A stretch of 11,543 nt of DNA from Desulfosarcina sp. (GTDB taxonomy: Bacteria > Desulfobacterota > Desulfobacteria > Desulfobacterales > Desulfosarcinaceae), in the NCBI GenBank assembly GCA_018224455.1, contig JAGTUY010000032.1, positions 1 through 11,543 of the forward strand. Direction: 5' to 3'. A program made the translations under genes and the position numbers. The notes beneath the pieces were generated by a model. It ran no database searches and had not been told where the DNA came from. It was given only the letters and a program-made list of their open reading frames with translations. Positions 5,221 to 11,543 of this stretch are shown here, in pieces. Within the stretch, counting starts at the first letter, position 1. Every line of letters starts with the position of its first letter.

Positions 5221-6555
5221 ATGAGATCTGTTTTTTGCAATCGAAAGTGGCGAACGCTTTTTAGTGTTTTGTCAGTGTTCCTTTTTTTATGGGGCTGTGT
5301 GGAAGGCGAAAAACCTGCAGCAATATCTACGGCCGTCAACGACATTCCCGTCAGCCTGATCATTTCGGGCCCGTCTAATGAGGCGTCTGCGTTACACGGA
5401 GAAGCGGTCTATTTCGAAGCATTTATTGATAACGAAGAGATGGTTGACGGCCCGGTCGTCTGGACCTCCAATCTGGATGGCCAAATAGGCGCCGAGTCGA
5501 AATTTAATTACTCCCAATTGTCGGAAGGCCGACATACCATCATTGCATCAGTCAGGGATAAAAAGGGAGAGGATGCGGTCGATTCGCTGGAATTGATTAT
5601 AGAAAAATTTACATGGGCGGCACAGTATAAAAAACATTTTCAACTGAACCCAAGGATCAGCAATGACCCCTTAGATCTAGAATCCGTCGAGAGAATCCTT
5701 AAAACTACAAAAAATTTTGACAGAAAAAATTTGAGTGGCCTCGATCTGTCCGGAAAAAAAATAGACGGTGTTTCGTTTGAAGACGCGTTCATGGTTCATT
5801 GCAATTTTTCAAATGCTGAATTTAAAAACGTGAGCCTGAAAAATGCGGTCATTGAGTATTCCAACATGTCGAACGCCTCATTCAAGGATGTTGATTTTAC
5901 AGGAACCAATTTCAGCAATGTCGATCTAAGCGGAGTTGATTTCAGCAGGATGTATTTGAGCGGTTTCTCGATGATCAAGGTCAATCTGACCGGGTGCAAT
6001 CTTTTCCAGACCAATTTATCCTATTCTGATTTGACTGAAGCCGTGCTGAAAGATGCAAATTTAGAACAAACCATCCTTGTAAAAACCAATCTGACCGGCG
6101 CAGATATGACCCATGCAAAAATCGATGGGGCCAAGATTTCAAAGGCCATTTTGAGAAATGCAACCTTTGGCGGTGCATCAATCAACAAGGTAACCTTAAC
6201 TGATTGCGATCTACGCGGTATTGACCTGAGGGCGGCGACGTTGACAGGTGTTGATATGAACAATGCGAATCTGACCGGCGCGCAATTGTTACAATTAAAC
6301 CTTAACAAGGTCACGCTCTACGGTGCTGATTTTACCAATTGCAATTTGTCCGGTTCAAATTTGTCTAACCTAAACCTGGTGGATTCCAATTTTACAAATA
6401 CTCAATTGACTTCCGCTAATTTCACAAACGCCGTTCTTAAAAGAGCAAATTTCAGAAATGCGGATATGGACAGGGCGAATTTCACCCATGCCAACCTTGA
6501 AGATGCGATGAATCTGGATAAGACGAAGAACTTGGAATCGGTTATTGGTTTATAG
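5221..6555 (+). CDS. Lipoprotein with Ig-like and pentapeptide-repeat domains
   Basis: The 444-residue protein starts at ATG 5221 with GGGAAGG at 5207-5213. Residues 13-26 form a hydrophobic signal ending in FLFLWG-C26, a lipobox-like site, so lipid attachment to an envelope membrane is likely. Residues 43-128 look like a PKD/Ig-like beta-sandwich (VSLIISGPSNEASALHGEAV...WTSNLDGQIG...LSEGRHTIIASVRDKKG). After a short helical linker, residues 165-430 are almost unbroken pentapeptide repeats of the A(D/N)Lxx type (for example TNLTGADMTHAKIDGAKI), predicted to fold into a right-handed four-sided beta-helix of more than 50 repeats. The end, MNLDKTKNLESVIGL, resembles a capping coil. No enzymatic motif is seen, so a binding or scaffold role is inferred. 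Codons are rich in Asn and Lys, with lower GC than the next gene. Confidence 0.9.
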   Translation: MRSVFCNRKWRTLFSVLSVFLFLWGCVEGEKPAAISTAVNDIPVSLIISGPSNEASALHGEAVYFEAFIDNEEMVDGPVVWTSNLDGQIGAESKFNYSQLSEGRHTIIASVRDKKGEDAVDSLELIIEKFTWAAQYKKHFQLNPRISNDPLDLESVERILKTTKNFDRKNLSGLDLSGKKIDGVSFEDAFMVHCNFSNAEFKNVSLKNAVIEYSNMSNASFKDVDFTGTNFSNVDLSGVDFSRMYLSGFSMIKVNLTGCNLFQTNLSYSDLTEAVLKDANLEQTILVKTNLTGADMTHAKIDGAKISKAILRNATFGGASINKVTLTDCDLRGIDLRAATLTGVDMNNANLTGAQLLQLNLNKVTLYGADFTNCNLSGSNLSNLNLVDSNFTNTQLTSANFTNAVLKRANFRNADMDRANFTHANLEDAMNLDKTKNLESVIGL

Positions 6556-6588
6556 TGCAAGCGCCAGGGGGGCATGTCTTTGTTGCAG

Positions 6589-6617
6589 TTGAATAAACAG
6601 CTAAAAAACAATATGAT
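6589..6617 (+). promoter_or_regulatory. Sigma-70-type promoter for cysteine desulfidase gene
   Basis: TTGAAT (6589-6594) and TATGAT (6612-6617) are separated by 17 nt. The -10 matches the consensus in five of six positions and the -35 in four. Transcription would begin near 6624, about 50 nt before the start codon at 6672. Confidence 0.6.
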
Positions 6618-6633
6618 GGTATTAAACCCATCA
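6614..6633 (+). promoter_or_regulatory. Inverted repeat over -10/+1 (possible operator)
   Basis: TGATGG (6614-6619) and CCATCA (6628-6633) form a 6-bp inverted repeat with an 8-nt spacer. It overlaps the end of the predicted -10 and the start of transcription, a usual place for a repressor site. No specific regulator gene is seen nearby. Confidence 0.35.
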
Positions 6634-6671
6634 AGTCGACCATTGATACCTTTCTCAGGCAGGAAACCAAA

Positions 6672-7991
6672 ATGACCTATACGGTCAAGGATATCTTAAA
6701 GATCCAGGTGGCGCCGGCATTGGGCTGCACCGAACCAGTGGCCATCGCATTAGGTGCGGCTGCGGCTGTGTCGCTGCTGCCGGAAAAGCAGATCGATGAA
6801 ATCGAAATCTGGGTCGATCCGAATATCTATAAAAATGGCCTGGCCGTGTCCATTCCCGGCACCGGCGGGCTCAGCGGTCTGGACATGGCCTCGGCGGTTG
6901 GCGCCCTCGGCGGCGATGCCGCCCTGAAACTGGAAGTGCTGGATTCGGTGGACAGTCCGGCCATCTCGGCCGCCCAAAAGATCGTGAAGGCCGGCCGGGT
7001 GAAGGTCAACCTGCTGCGTGACCAGGTGGGCCTATTCATCAAGACCATCGTCAAAGGCAACGGGCACAATGCTGAATCCGTCATTACCGGTCTGCACGAC
7101 AACATCGTTTCCCTGGCACTGGACGGCAGTGCCATAACTGACCATGTGCTGCTGCCCAAAGCCGGATCCGGTGATGGCAAGCGCAGGCTGGCCGACCTGG
7201 AAGACTGGCTCAAGGGCCTGTCCCTGGACCAGCTTCTCGAACTGCTGGACGACCTGGATGACGAGGATCTGAAGTTCTTGGAATCCGGCGTCCAGATCAA
7301 CATGCGGCTGGCCGACTATGGTCTCAAGCACGGCCCCGGGCTGGGGGTGGGGCGCACCATGGAGCGTTTGGTGCGCCAGGGGCTGATCAAGCGGGATATG
7401 ATCACTGCGGCACGGATTCTGGCATCCTCGGCCGCCGATGCCCGTATGTCCGGCGTCAAACTGCCTGCCATGAGCAGCGCCGGGTCGGGCAACCACGGCC
7501 TGACGGCCATCCTGCCCATTGTCGCCGTCGAAAAATTCATCTCGGTCGATCATCGCACCACCATGGAGGCCATCGGTCTGAGCCATATCATTACCGCCTA
7601 TGTGAAAGCCTACACCGGTCGTCTGTCCGCCATATGCGGCTGCTCGGTAGCCGCCGGCGCCGGGGCCACGGCCGGCGTCACCTACCTGATGGGTGGCACA
7701 AAGCTGCACATCGCCGGTGCTATCAAGAATCTTACCGAAGACTTGGCCGGCGTAATTTGCGACGGAGCCAAGGGCGGATGTGCCCTGAAGCTGGCCACCG
7801 CTTCCGGAACGGCTGTCCAGGCGGCACTGTTCTCGCTTCAAGGGGTCAATGTCAGCTTTACCGACGGCATTATCGGCCGCTCGTCCGAAGAGACGATGAA
7901 GAATATCGGCACCCTGACTACCCAGGGAATGATCGAGACGGATCGAACCATTCTCAACATCATGCTCGATAAGCAGTTCTCCGATGTCTGA
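6672..7991 (+). CDS. cyuA: L-cysteine desulfidase (UPF0597/YhaM family)
   Basis: The 439-residue protein matches in length and motifs the UPF0597 family (E. coli YhaM/CyuA), related to the alpha chain of Fe-S L-serine dehydratases. Known members split L-cysteine into sulfide, ammonia and pyruvate using a [4Fe-4S] cluster rather than PLP. Visible family marks are VAPALGCTEPVAIALGAAAA (13-32, with C19), IPGTGGLSG near 62-70, SSAGSGNHGLTAILP (around 275), SAICGCSVAAGAGATAG (C322 and C324), and DLAGVICDGAKGGCALK (C363 and C370). C19 and the later cysteines are the natural cluster ligands. A ribosome binding site (AGGAAA) precedes ATG 6672. The enzyme is cytoplasmic. It overlaps the following gene by 8 nt, suggesting translational coupling. 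No cysteine transporter gene is adjacent, so the substrate could be another amino acid; the symbol follows the E. coli homologue. Confidence 0.88.
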   Translation: MTYTVKDILKIQVAPALGCTEPVAIALGAAAAVSLLPEKQIDEIEIWVDPNIYKNGLAVSIPGTGGLSGLDMASAVGALGGDAALKLEVLDSVDSPAISAAQKIVKAGRVKVNLLRDQVGLFIKTIVKGNGHNAESVITGLHDNIVSLALDGSAITDHVLLPKAGSGDGKRRLADLEDWLKGLSLDQLLELLDDLDDEDLKFLESGVQINMRLADYGLKHGPGLGVGRTMERLVRQGLIKRDMITAARILASSAADARMSGVKLPAMSSAGSGNHGLTAILPIVAVEKFISVDHRTTMEAIGLSHIITAYVKAYTGRLSAICGCSVAAGAGATAGVTYLMGGTKLHIAGAIKNLTEDLAGVICDGAKGGCALKLATASGTAVQAALFSLQGVNVSFTDGIIGRSSEETMKNIGTLTTQGMIETDRTILNIMLDKQFSDV

Positions 7992-8304
7992 TTCCACAGG
8001 CCATACCCCTCCCCGGGAAGGCGGTCCGTCCCGAGATGGTGATGCCGAAGGGGCTTCCGAACCACCGCCTGAAACCTCAGACGGCATCCCCGTCTATGCG
8101 GCGCCCGACGAGTTCGCCATCCAGGTGGTGCGACTGGGAATCAACCGCGGCGTCCAGAAACAGGTGCACACCGCCGGCCTCAACCTGGTGACTCCCGGCA
8201 TGCAGCAGATGTACCGCCTGCCGCGGGACGTGCAGGTGCTGGAACTGCTCAATTTGTCAACACATTGCCCCCCATTCGTATTTGCGCCTCAATCGATACG
8301 ATGA
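7984..8304 (+). pseudogene. Truncated SPFH/band 7-like gene (N-terminal part)
   Basis: The frame opens at ATG 7984 inside the last codons of the desulfidase gene (ATGTCTGA overlap). Residues 1-34 are a Pro/Gly/acidic-rich leader. Residues 40-90 (for example LGINRGVQ, AGLNLVTPGMQQMYRLPRDV, QVLELLN) resemble the start of an SPFH/prohibitin-like domain, where a 'G-x-x-x-x-x-PG-x-x-x-x-x-R-x-P' pattern precedes a strand. After N90 (8251-8253) the sequence turns to LSTHCPPFVFAPQSIR and stops at 8302-8304, with no further domain. Base composition changes from GC-rich to AT-rich at the same place. The likely reading is a gene cut off by the event that brought in pdxST. The SPFH assignment is from pattern memory and is moderate; a short complete protein cannot be excluded. 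Confidence 0.55.
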
Positions 8305-8334
8305 ATGTCACAATGTGGCATTAACATATCGTAT
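8296..8334. other. Extended imperfect hairpin after truncated gene
   Basis: The outer stem ATACGAT (8296-8302) pairs with ATCGTAT (8328-8334). The inner stem AATGTCAC (8304-8311) pairs with GTGGCATT (8315-8322) through one G-U pair and a 3-nt loop. A 1x5 internal loop joins the two stems. It overlaps the stop of the truncated gene and lies in the composition transition before pdxS. No T-run follows. It may be the remnant of a mobile-element end. Confidence 0.45.
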
Positions 8335-8492
8335 TCACAATTAATTTGACACAACCTTTTGAGTGTGCGCATCTTGCGCCCTCGTGGTGTACCGATATGT
8401 TGTGTTGGCGAAGATATTGACTCACAAGCATGGTTTTGACATACCTACTTGAGACAATTTAGCAATTAGAAAAATAAATCGGAGATTTTAAA

Positions 8493-9380
8493 ATGATTGA
8501 AAATAAACATTATAATTTGATAAAAGTTGGATTTGCTGAACAATTAAAAGGTGGCGTTATTATGGATGTCACTAATGCTGAACAAGCAAAAATTGCTGAA
8601 GATGCCGGGGCGGTTTCGGTGATGGCTTTAGAAAGAATTCCGGCAGATATCCGGGCTGATGGTGGAATTGCACGTATGTCAAATCCTAAAATGATAAAAG
8701 AAATACAAAAAACTGTTTCTATCCCTGTTATGGCCAAATGCCGCATTGGTCATTTTGCTGAAGCACAGGTTTTACAATCATTGGGTGTGGATTTTATTGA
8801 CGAAAGCGAAGTGCTAACACCTGCAGATGAAGCAAATCATATTTGGAAACATGAATTTAAAATACCCTTTGTATGTGGTTGCCGGGATTTGGGTGAAGCG
8901 TTAAGAAGAATTGCAGAAGGTGCAGCGCTAATCCGTACTAAAGGCGAGGCTGGTTCCGGAAATATTGTAGAAGCCGTCAGGCACATGCGAATGGTTCAAT
9001 CGGCATTAAAAAAAATCATGACAATGGGCAATGATGAACTGGTAAGCTATGCCAGAAGCATCGGCAGTCCTTTAGAAATTATATTAAATATTAAAGAGAA
9101 TGGGAAATTACCGGTTCCAAATTTTGCTGCAGGGGGAATTGCGACTCCTGCAGACGCCTCCTTAATGATGCAATTGGGAGCAGAATCTGTTTTTGTCGGA
9201 TCAGGAATATTTAAATCTGAAGATCCGGAAGAAAGAGCCAAGGCAATCGTATTGGCTACCACTCATTATGATAACCCTGATATGGTAGCTAAAGCGAGTG
9301 AAGGATTGAGAGATGCCATGAAAGGATTGGATATTGCAAAAATTCCTGAAGAAGAACTGCTTCAGACAAGGGGCTGGTAG
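8493..9380 (+). CDS. pdxS: Pyridoxal 5'-phosphate synthase subunit PdxS
   Basis: PdxS builds PLP from ribose 5-phosphate, glyceraldehyde 3-phosphate and ammonia supplied by PdxT (the DXP-independent route). The 295-residue length is typical. Diagnostic segments are GGVIMDVTNAEQAKIAEDAGA (20-40, catalytic D25), VMALERIPADIRADGGIARM (43-62), IPVMAKCRIGHFAEAQ (77-92, catalytic K82), IDESEVLTPADE (102-113) and AALIRTKGEAGSG (144-156, catalytic K150). The phosphate-binding FAAGGIATPADASLMMQLGA follows near 210-230. The C-terminus EEELLQTRGW is also typical. GGAG at 8481-8484 is a good ribosome binding site. A TTGACA at 8436-8441 is a possible -35 but lacks a good -10. The gene is much richer in A and T than the desulfidase gene upstream, suggesting acquisition. 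It is followed after 3 nt by pdxT. Confidence 0.98.
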   Translation: MIENKHYNLIKVGFAEQLKGGVIMDVTNAEQAKIAEDAGAVSVMALERIPADIRADGGIARMSNPKMIKEIQKTVSIPVMAKCRIGHFAEAQVLQSLGVDFIDESEVLTPADEANHIWKHEFKIPFVCGCRDLGEALRRIAEGAALIRTKGEAGSGNIVEAVRHMRMVQSALKKIMTMGNDELVSYARSIGSPLEIILNIKENGKLPVPNFAAGGIATPADASLMMQLGAESVFVGSGIFKSEDPEERAKAIVLATTHYDNPDMVAKASEGLRDAMKGLDIAKIPEEELLQTRGW

Positions 9381-9383
9381 TAA

Positions 9384-9950
9384 ATGATTATAGGCATTCT
9401 TGGCATTCAAGGTGGCTTTGCCAGGCATAAAGACATGCTGCGATCAATGGGGTATAATACTATTATTGTACGTACTGCTGAAGAATTAAAAAAAACAAAT
9501 GCCTTGATTATTCCCGGAGGCGAATCGACAACGCTTTTAAATCTTTTTGATAAACTCCAATTAAGTGAAGCCATCAAAGATTACAATAAAAAGTCACCCA
9601 TTATGGGTACCTGTGCCGGATTGATCGTTTTATCTAAAAAAGCAGAATTGGCCCAATATAGTCCACTCGGATTAATTGATATTGAAGTGAGTAGAAACGC
9701 CTATGGTAGGCAGAAAGAATCATTTATTTATAAAGTTAATCTTGAATTAAACTTAAAACAGATTGAATTTGAAGCGGTATTTATTCGCGCTCCAAAAATT
9801 ATGAAATACGGGTCTGAGTGCCGCGTTTTATCGAAGTTCAAAAATGATGTGATTATGATTCAAAATGATTCGGTGCTTGCTTGTTCATTTCATCCCGAAT
9901 TAACATTAGATAATACTATTCACAAATATTTTATTAAGAATTTCACTTAA
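9384..9950 (+). CDS. pdxT: Pyridoxal 5'-phosphate synthase glutaminase PdxT
   Basis: This is the class I glutamine amidotransferase partner that hydrolyses glutamine and channels ammonia to PdxS in the 12+12 PLP synthase complex. The 188 residues carry IGILGIQGGFARH (3-15), the conserved LIIPGGESTT (41-50), the nucleophile in GTCAGLIVLSKK (C77), and the His/Glu of the triad in CSFHPELT (H170, E172). VFIRAPKI (132-139) is also a family mark. All three catalytic residues are intact. It starts 3 nt after the pdxS stop; AAGGGG within the pdxS end serves as ribosome binding site. Like pdxS it is AT-rich, with many Lys, Ile and Asn codons. No terminator is visible after it. Confidence 0.97.
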   Translation: MIIGILGIQGGFARHKDMLRSMGYNTIIVRTAEELKKTNALIIPGGESTTLLNLFDKLQLSEAIKDYNKKSPIMGTCAGLIVLSKKAELAQYSPLGLIDIEVSRNAYGRQKESFIYKVNLELNLKQIEFEAVFIRAPKIMKYGSECRVLSKFKNDVIMIQNDSVLACSFHPELTLDNTIHKYFIKNFT

Positions 9951-10022
9951 ATTATTTATTGCCGAGGCCCTAGTCCTGAATCGCATTCCAGCTATGTCAA
10001 CTCAAGTACAGTTCGGGACAGC

Positions 10023-10095
10023 TTAACCGACCCGCTTTCATCTTTTGCCTTTGACTTTTCAGCTTTCACCGTACTTTCGACACCCCTGTTAATGG
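10023..10095. repeat. Diverged intergenic repeat, copy 2
   Basis: This shares ordered words with 2349-2399: TTAACCG (10023-10029), TCAGCTTT (10059-10066) and the C-rich end with GTTAATGG (AATGG at 10091-10095). It is longer than copy 1 because of extra CTTTTGCCTTTGAC-like pyrimidine-rich sequence. It ends 30 nt before the stop of a leftward gene, the same placement as copy 1. The alignment was by eye. Confidence 0.4.
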
Positions 10096-10125
10096 TTTTT
10101 CGTGCAATTAATTTTTGCCTTTACG

Positions 10126-11064
10126 CTACTGCATGCACCGTCCAATGGAACCGGCTTGGCAGCGTTTGCCGTTGACCCAGATGGCGCCTGCCAGGTAGGC
10201 GTCGGTAAAGGTGGTTCCCGTGATGACGGCGCCCACCAGGTTGGCGCCATCCAGGTGGGCCCTGGTAAAATCAGCCCTGGACAGGTCGGCCATTTTCAGG
10301 CTGACCCCGGACAGGTCGGCATCGGTCAGACGGGCGCCGGCGAGCCGTGCACCGTGGAGAATGGCCTGCCGAAGATCCGCCTTTTCTAAAACGCCATTTG
10401 TCAGGATGGCATTGACCATGAGGCTGCCTCTCAGGTAGGCATCGGAAAAGTCACCCCCGGCGAGGTCGGCCTCACTGAAATCCACTTCAAGCAGAAGGCT
10501 TTTTTGGAAATCGGTTTGTCGGGCGACCGTCCGGCTCAGGTTGGCCCGCGTCAGGTCGGAACCGGAGAGGCTTGCTTGGGAAAGCGACGCCCGCGACAGG
10601 TTCGCCCCTCTCAGAAATGCACCTTGAAGGTCCAGCGACGCCAGCGTGGCGCCTTTCAGGTTACAATCGGGGCATCGGCGGGAAGCGATCAGGGCGGCGG
10701 TATCGGCGGTCAGGCAGCGTCCGATCGAATCCGGTCCACACGTCTGGCCGTTGACCCAGGTGGCCCCGTCCAGCACGGCGTCCTGAATGTGGGCGTATCT
10801 GACATCGGCTTGGGTCAGATCCGCATTCTTCAGAACTGCACCGCTTAGATCCGTTCCGCTGAAAATAACGCCGACGAGATCGGCACCAACGAGATCGGCT
10901 CCCCTCAAATCCGTTCCGCTCAGGTCACAGAGTCGGCAGTTACGGTTGGCTTCCAGCCGCTCGCGCATGCTTTCCGGTTTGAGCAGTCGGCCAAGCACGC
11001 CACAGAGCACCAACAGGGCCAGCCCTGCACCGATGGCCATCAGGGTTTTTCCACACCCGCCCAT
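10126..11064 (-). CDS. Membrane-anchored pentapeptide-repeat protein, duplicated modules
   Basis: The start is ATG 11064, which shares one base with the stop of the upstream gene (TGATG); an in-frame TTG one codon earlier is unlikely. The 312-residue protein has one N-terminal membrane segment (about 8-28), and the rest is pentapeptide repeats. Two modules are visible. Each begins with a C-x2-C pair at the first repeat (C43/C46 in CRLCDLSG; C131/C134 in CPDCNLKG) and ends with A-x-WVNG-x2-C...SIGRC (residues 102-117 and 295-310). Between these marks run repeats such as DLRGADLVGADL and NLSRASLSQASL. The second module is about twice as long. The cysteines could form disulfides closing the helix ends if the domain is periplasmic. 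The function is unknown. Tight coupling to a DadA-like oxidoreductase suggests co-production. Confidence 0.9.
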   Translation of the reverse strand: MGGCGKTLMAIGAGLALLVLCGVLGRLLKPESMRERLEANRNCRLCDLSGTDLRGADLVGADLVGVIFSGTDLSGAVLKNADLTQADVRYAHIQDAVLDGATWVNGQTCGPDSIGRCLTADTAALIASRRCPDCNLKGATLASLDLQGAFLRGANLSRASLSQASLSGSDLTRANLSRTVARQTDFQKSLLLEVDFSEADLAGGDFSDAYLRGSLMVNAILTNGVLEKADLRQAILHGARLAGARLTDADLSGVSLKMADLSRADFTRAHLDGANLVGAVITGTTFTDAYLAGAIWVNGKRCQAGSIGRCMQ

Positions 11065-11543
11065 CAACCGAATCGCCGGATTGAAAAGGGACGGGGGTCA
11101 ATGGGCGGTCGCCTGCCCATAATCATGTCTGCGACCAGCCGGCCGGTTCCTGTCGCGGTGGAGAGCCCCAGCATGCCGTGGCCGGTGGCGATATAGAGAT
11201 TGCCCAGTTGCGGCACGCGGTCGATGATGGGCAGATCGTCCACACTCATGGGCCGCAGGCTGGTCCACCGCTCGGTCACCCGCCGGCCCAGCGGCGTCTT
11301 CAGGTAAAGCGCAGCTGATGTTTCCAGATTGCTCAGGCGCCGTTGGTTCAATTGGTCGTCGAAACCGGAAAATTCCATGGTGCCACCCAAGCGATAACCG
11401 CTCTGCCACGGCGTGACGACGGTGTTTCTTTCGACCAGGTAGCAGGGTATCGTGGGGCAGACGGCCGGCCGGTCCATGGTGATGCTGTATCCCTTACCCG
11501 GCTGGACGGGGATGCGCAGCCCCAGTTGGCGACCAATGGCCGG
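11064..11543 (-). CDS. DadA-like FAD-dependent amino acid dehydrogenase, C-terminal part
   Basis: The frame is open through the right edge of the window, so only the last 159 residues are seen. They match the C-terminal half of DAO-superfamily flavoproteins such as the D-amino acid dehydrogenase small subunit. LGLRIPVQPGKGYSIT (near the edge) is the substrate-domain strand. GYRLGGTMEFSGFD and LRPMSVDDLPIIDRVP follow, and then the FAD-contacting end YIATGHGMLGLSTATGTGRLVADMI. Such enzymes oxidise D-amino acids to 2-oxo acids at the cytoplasmic membrane; the exact substrate cannot be read from this part. Its TGA stop overlaps the ATG of the pentapeptide protein by one base, so the two are translationally coupled. 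Confidence 0.88.
   Translation of the reverse strand, partial: PAIGRQLGLRIPVQPGKGYSITMDRPAVCPTIPCYLVERNTVVTPWQSGYRLGGTMEFSGFDDQLNQRRLSNLETSAALYLKTPLGRRVTERWTSLRPMSVDDLPIIDRVPQLGNLYIATGHGMLGLSTATGTGRLVADMIMGRRPPIDPRPFSIRRFG

Noticed and set aside
7032..8087. Long leftward open frame opposite the desulfidase gene
   Set aside because: It is the mirror of a GC-rich coding gene with clear family motifs on the + strand; its translation is low-complexity Gly/Gln-rich with no motif.
8254..8492. Integron attC site or intact insertion-sequence end at the pdxST left edge
   Set aside because: The hairpin at 8296-8334 lacks the GTTRRRY/RYYYAAC core pair of attC sites, and no integrase, transposase or matching terminal inverted repeat was found.
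10102..11122. Rightward frames with repeat-like translations opposite the second pentapeptide gene
   Set aside because: The apparent repeats (QVG/GPG words) are the reverse complement of the pentapeptide codon repeats, not a separate protein.
1..11543. tRNA, rRNA, CRISPR array or known riboswitch
   Set aside because: No cloverleaf with a recognisable TTCRANY loop in context, no regularly spaced repeats and no known riboswitch core were seen by eye; a covariance-model scan would settle this.

Overview
The window looks like chromosomal DNA of a Desulfobacterota (deltaproteobacterial, Desulfobacterales-like) bacterium. This rests on the gene mix (lemA with two TPM genes, a UPF0597 cysteine desulfidase, a small CxxC...CxxC protein resembling the tails of sensor kinases in this group, pentapeptide-repeat proteins) and on the mosaic base composition. 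It is an inference, since no rRNA or marker gene is present. No tRNA, CRISPR array, intact insertion sequence or transposase gene was seen.

Layout. (1) Positions 1-132 hold the probable tail of a rightward gene and a strong intrinsic terminator. (2) A leftward pair follows: a 298-residue protein of unknown function (194-1090) and, upstream of it, a small class I SAM-dependent methyltransferase (1134-1670). (3) A 394-nt AT-rich intergenic region carries a good sigma-54-type -24/-12 match that points right at a 78-residue zinc-ribbon-like gene (2065-2301). (4) A leftward lemA-TPM-TPM cluster (4677 down to 2435) encodes a LemA lipoprotein, a secreted or membrane TPM protein with a glycine-rich tail, and a TPM protein with an inserted membrane hairpin. 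(5) A 543-nt intergenic region contains a GC-rich, strongly folding block. (6) A rightward lipoprotein with an Ig-like segment and a long pentapeptide-repeat beta-helix follows (5221-6555). (7) A rightward L-cysteine desulfidase-like gene (6672-7991) has a clear promoter with an overlapping inverted repeat, and overlaps the 5' end of a second gene that looks like a truncated SPFH/band 7 protein (7984-8304). (8) pdxS-pdxT (8493-9950), the two subunits of the DXP-independent pyridoxal 5'-phosphate synthase, form a visibly AT-rich block. (9) A leftward pair follows: the C-terminal part of a DadA-like FAD amino-acid dehydrogenase (open at the right edge) and a membrane-anchored pentapeptide protein, joined by a TGATG stop/start overlap.

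The main evolutionary signal is the pdxST block. It differs in composition from its GC-rich neighbours, and the gene to its left breaks off at about 8254, just where composition changes. This suggests that pdxST was acquired and that its arrival, or a linked deletion, removed the rest of the SPFH-like gene. Other points worth checking are a diverged repeat found about 30 nt downstream of two leftward genes, the folded element upstream of lemA, the sigma-54-like promoter, and the duplicated WVNG...SIGRC modules in the second pentapeptide protein. I did not find a convincing new multi-gene defence or biosynthetic system.
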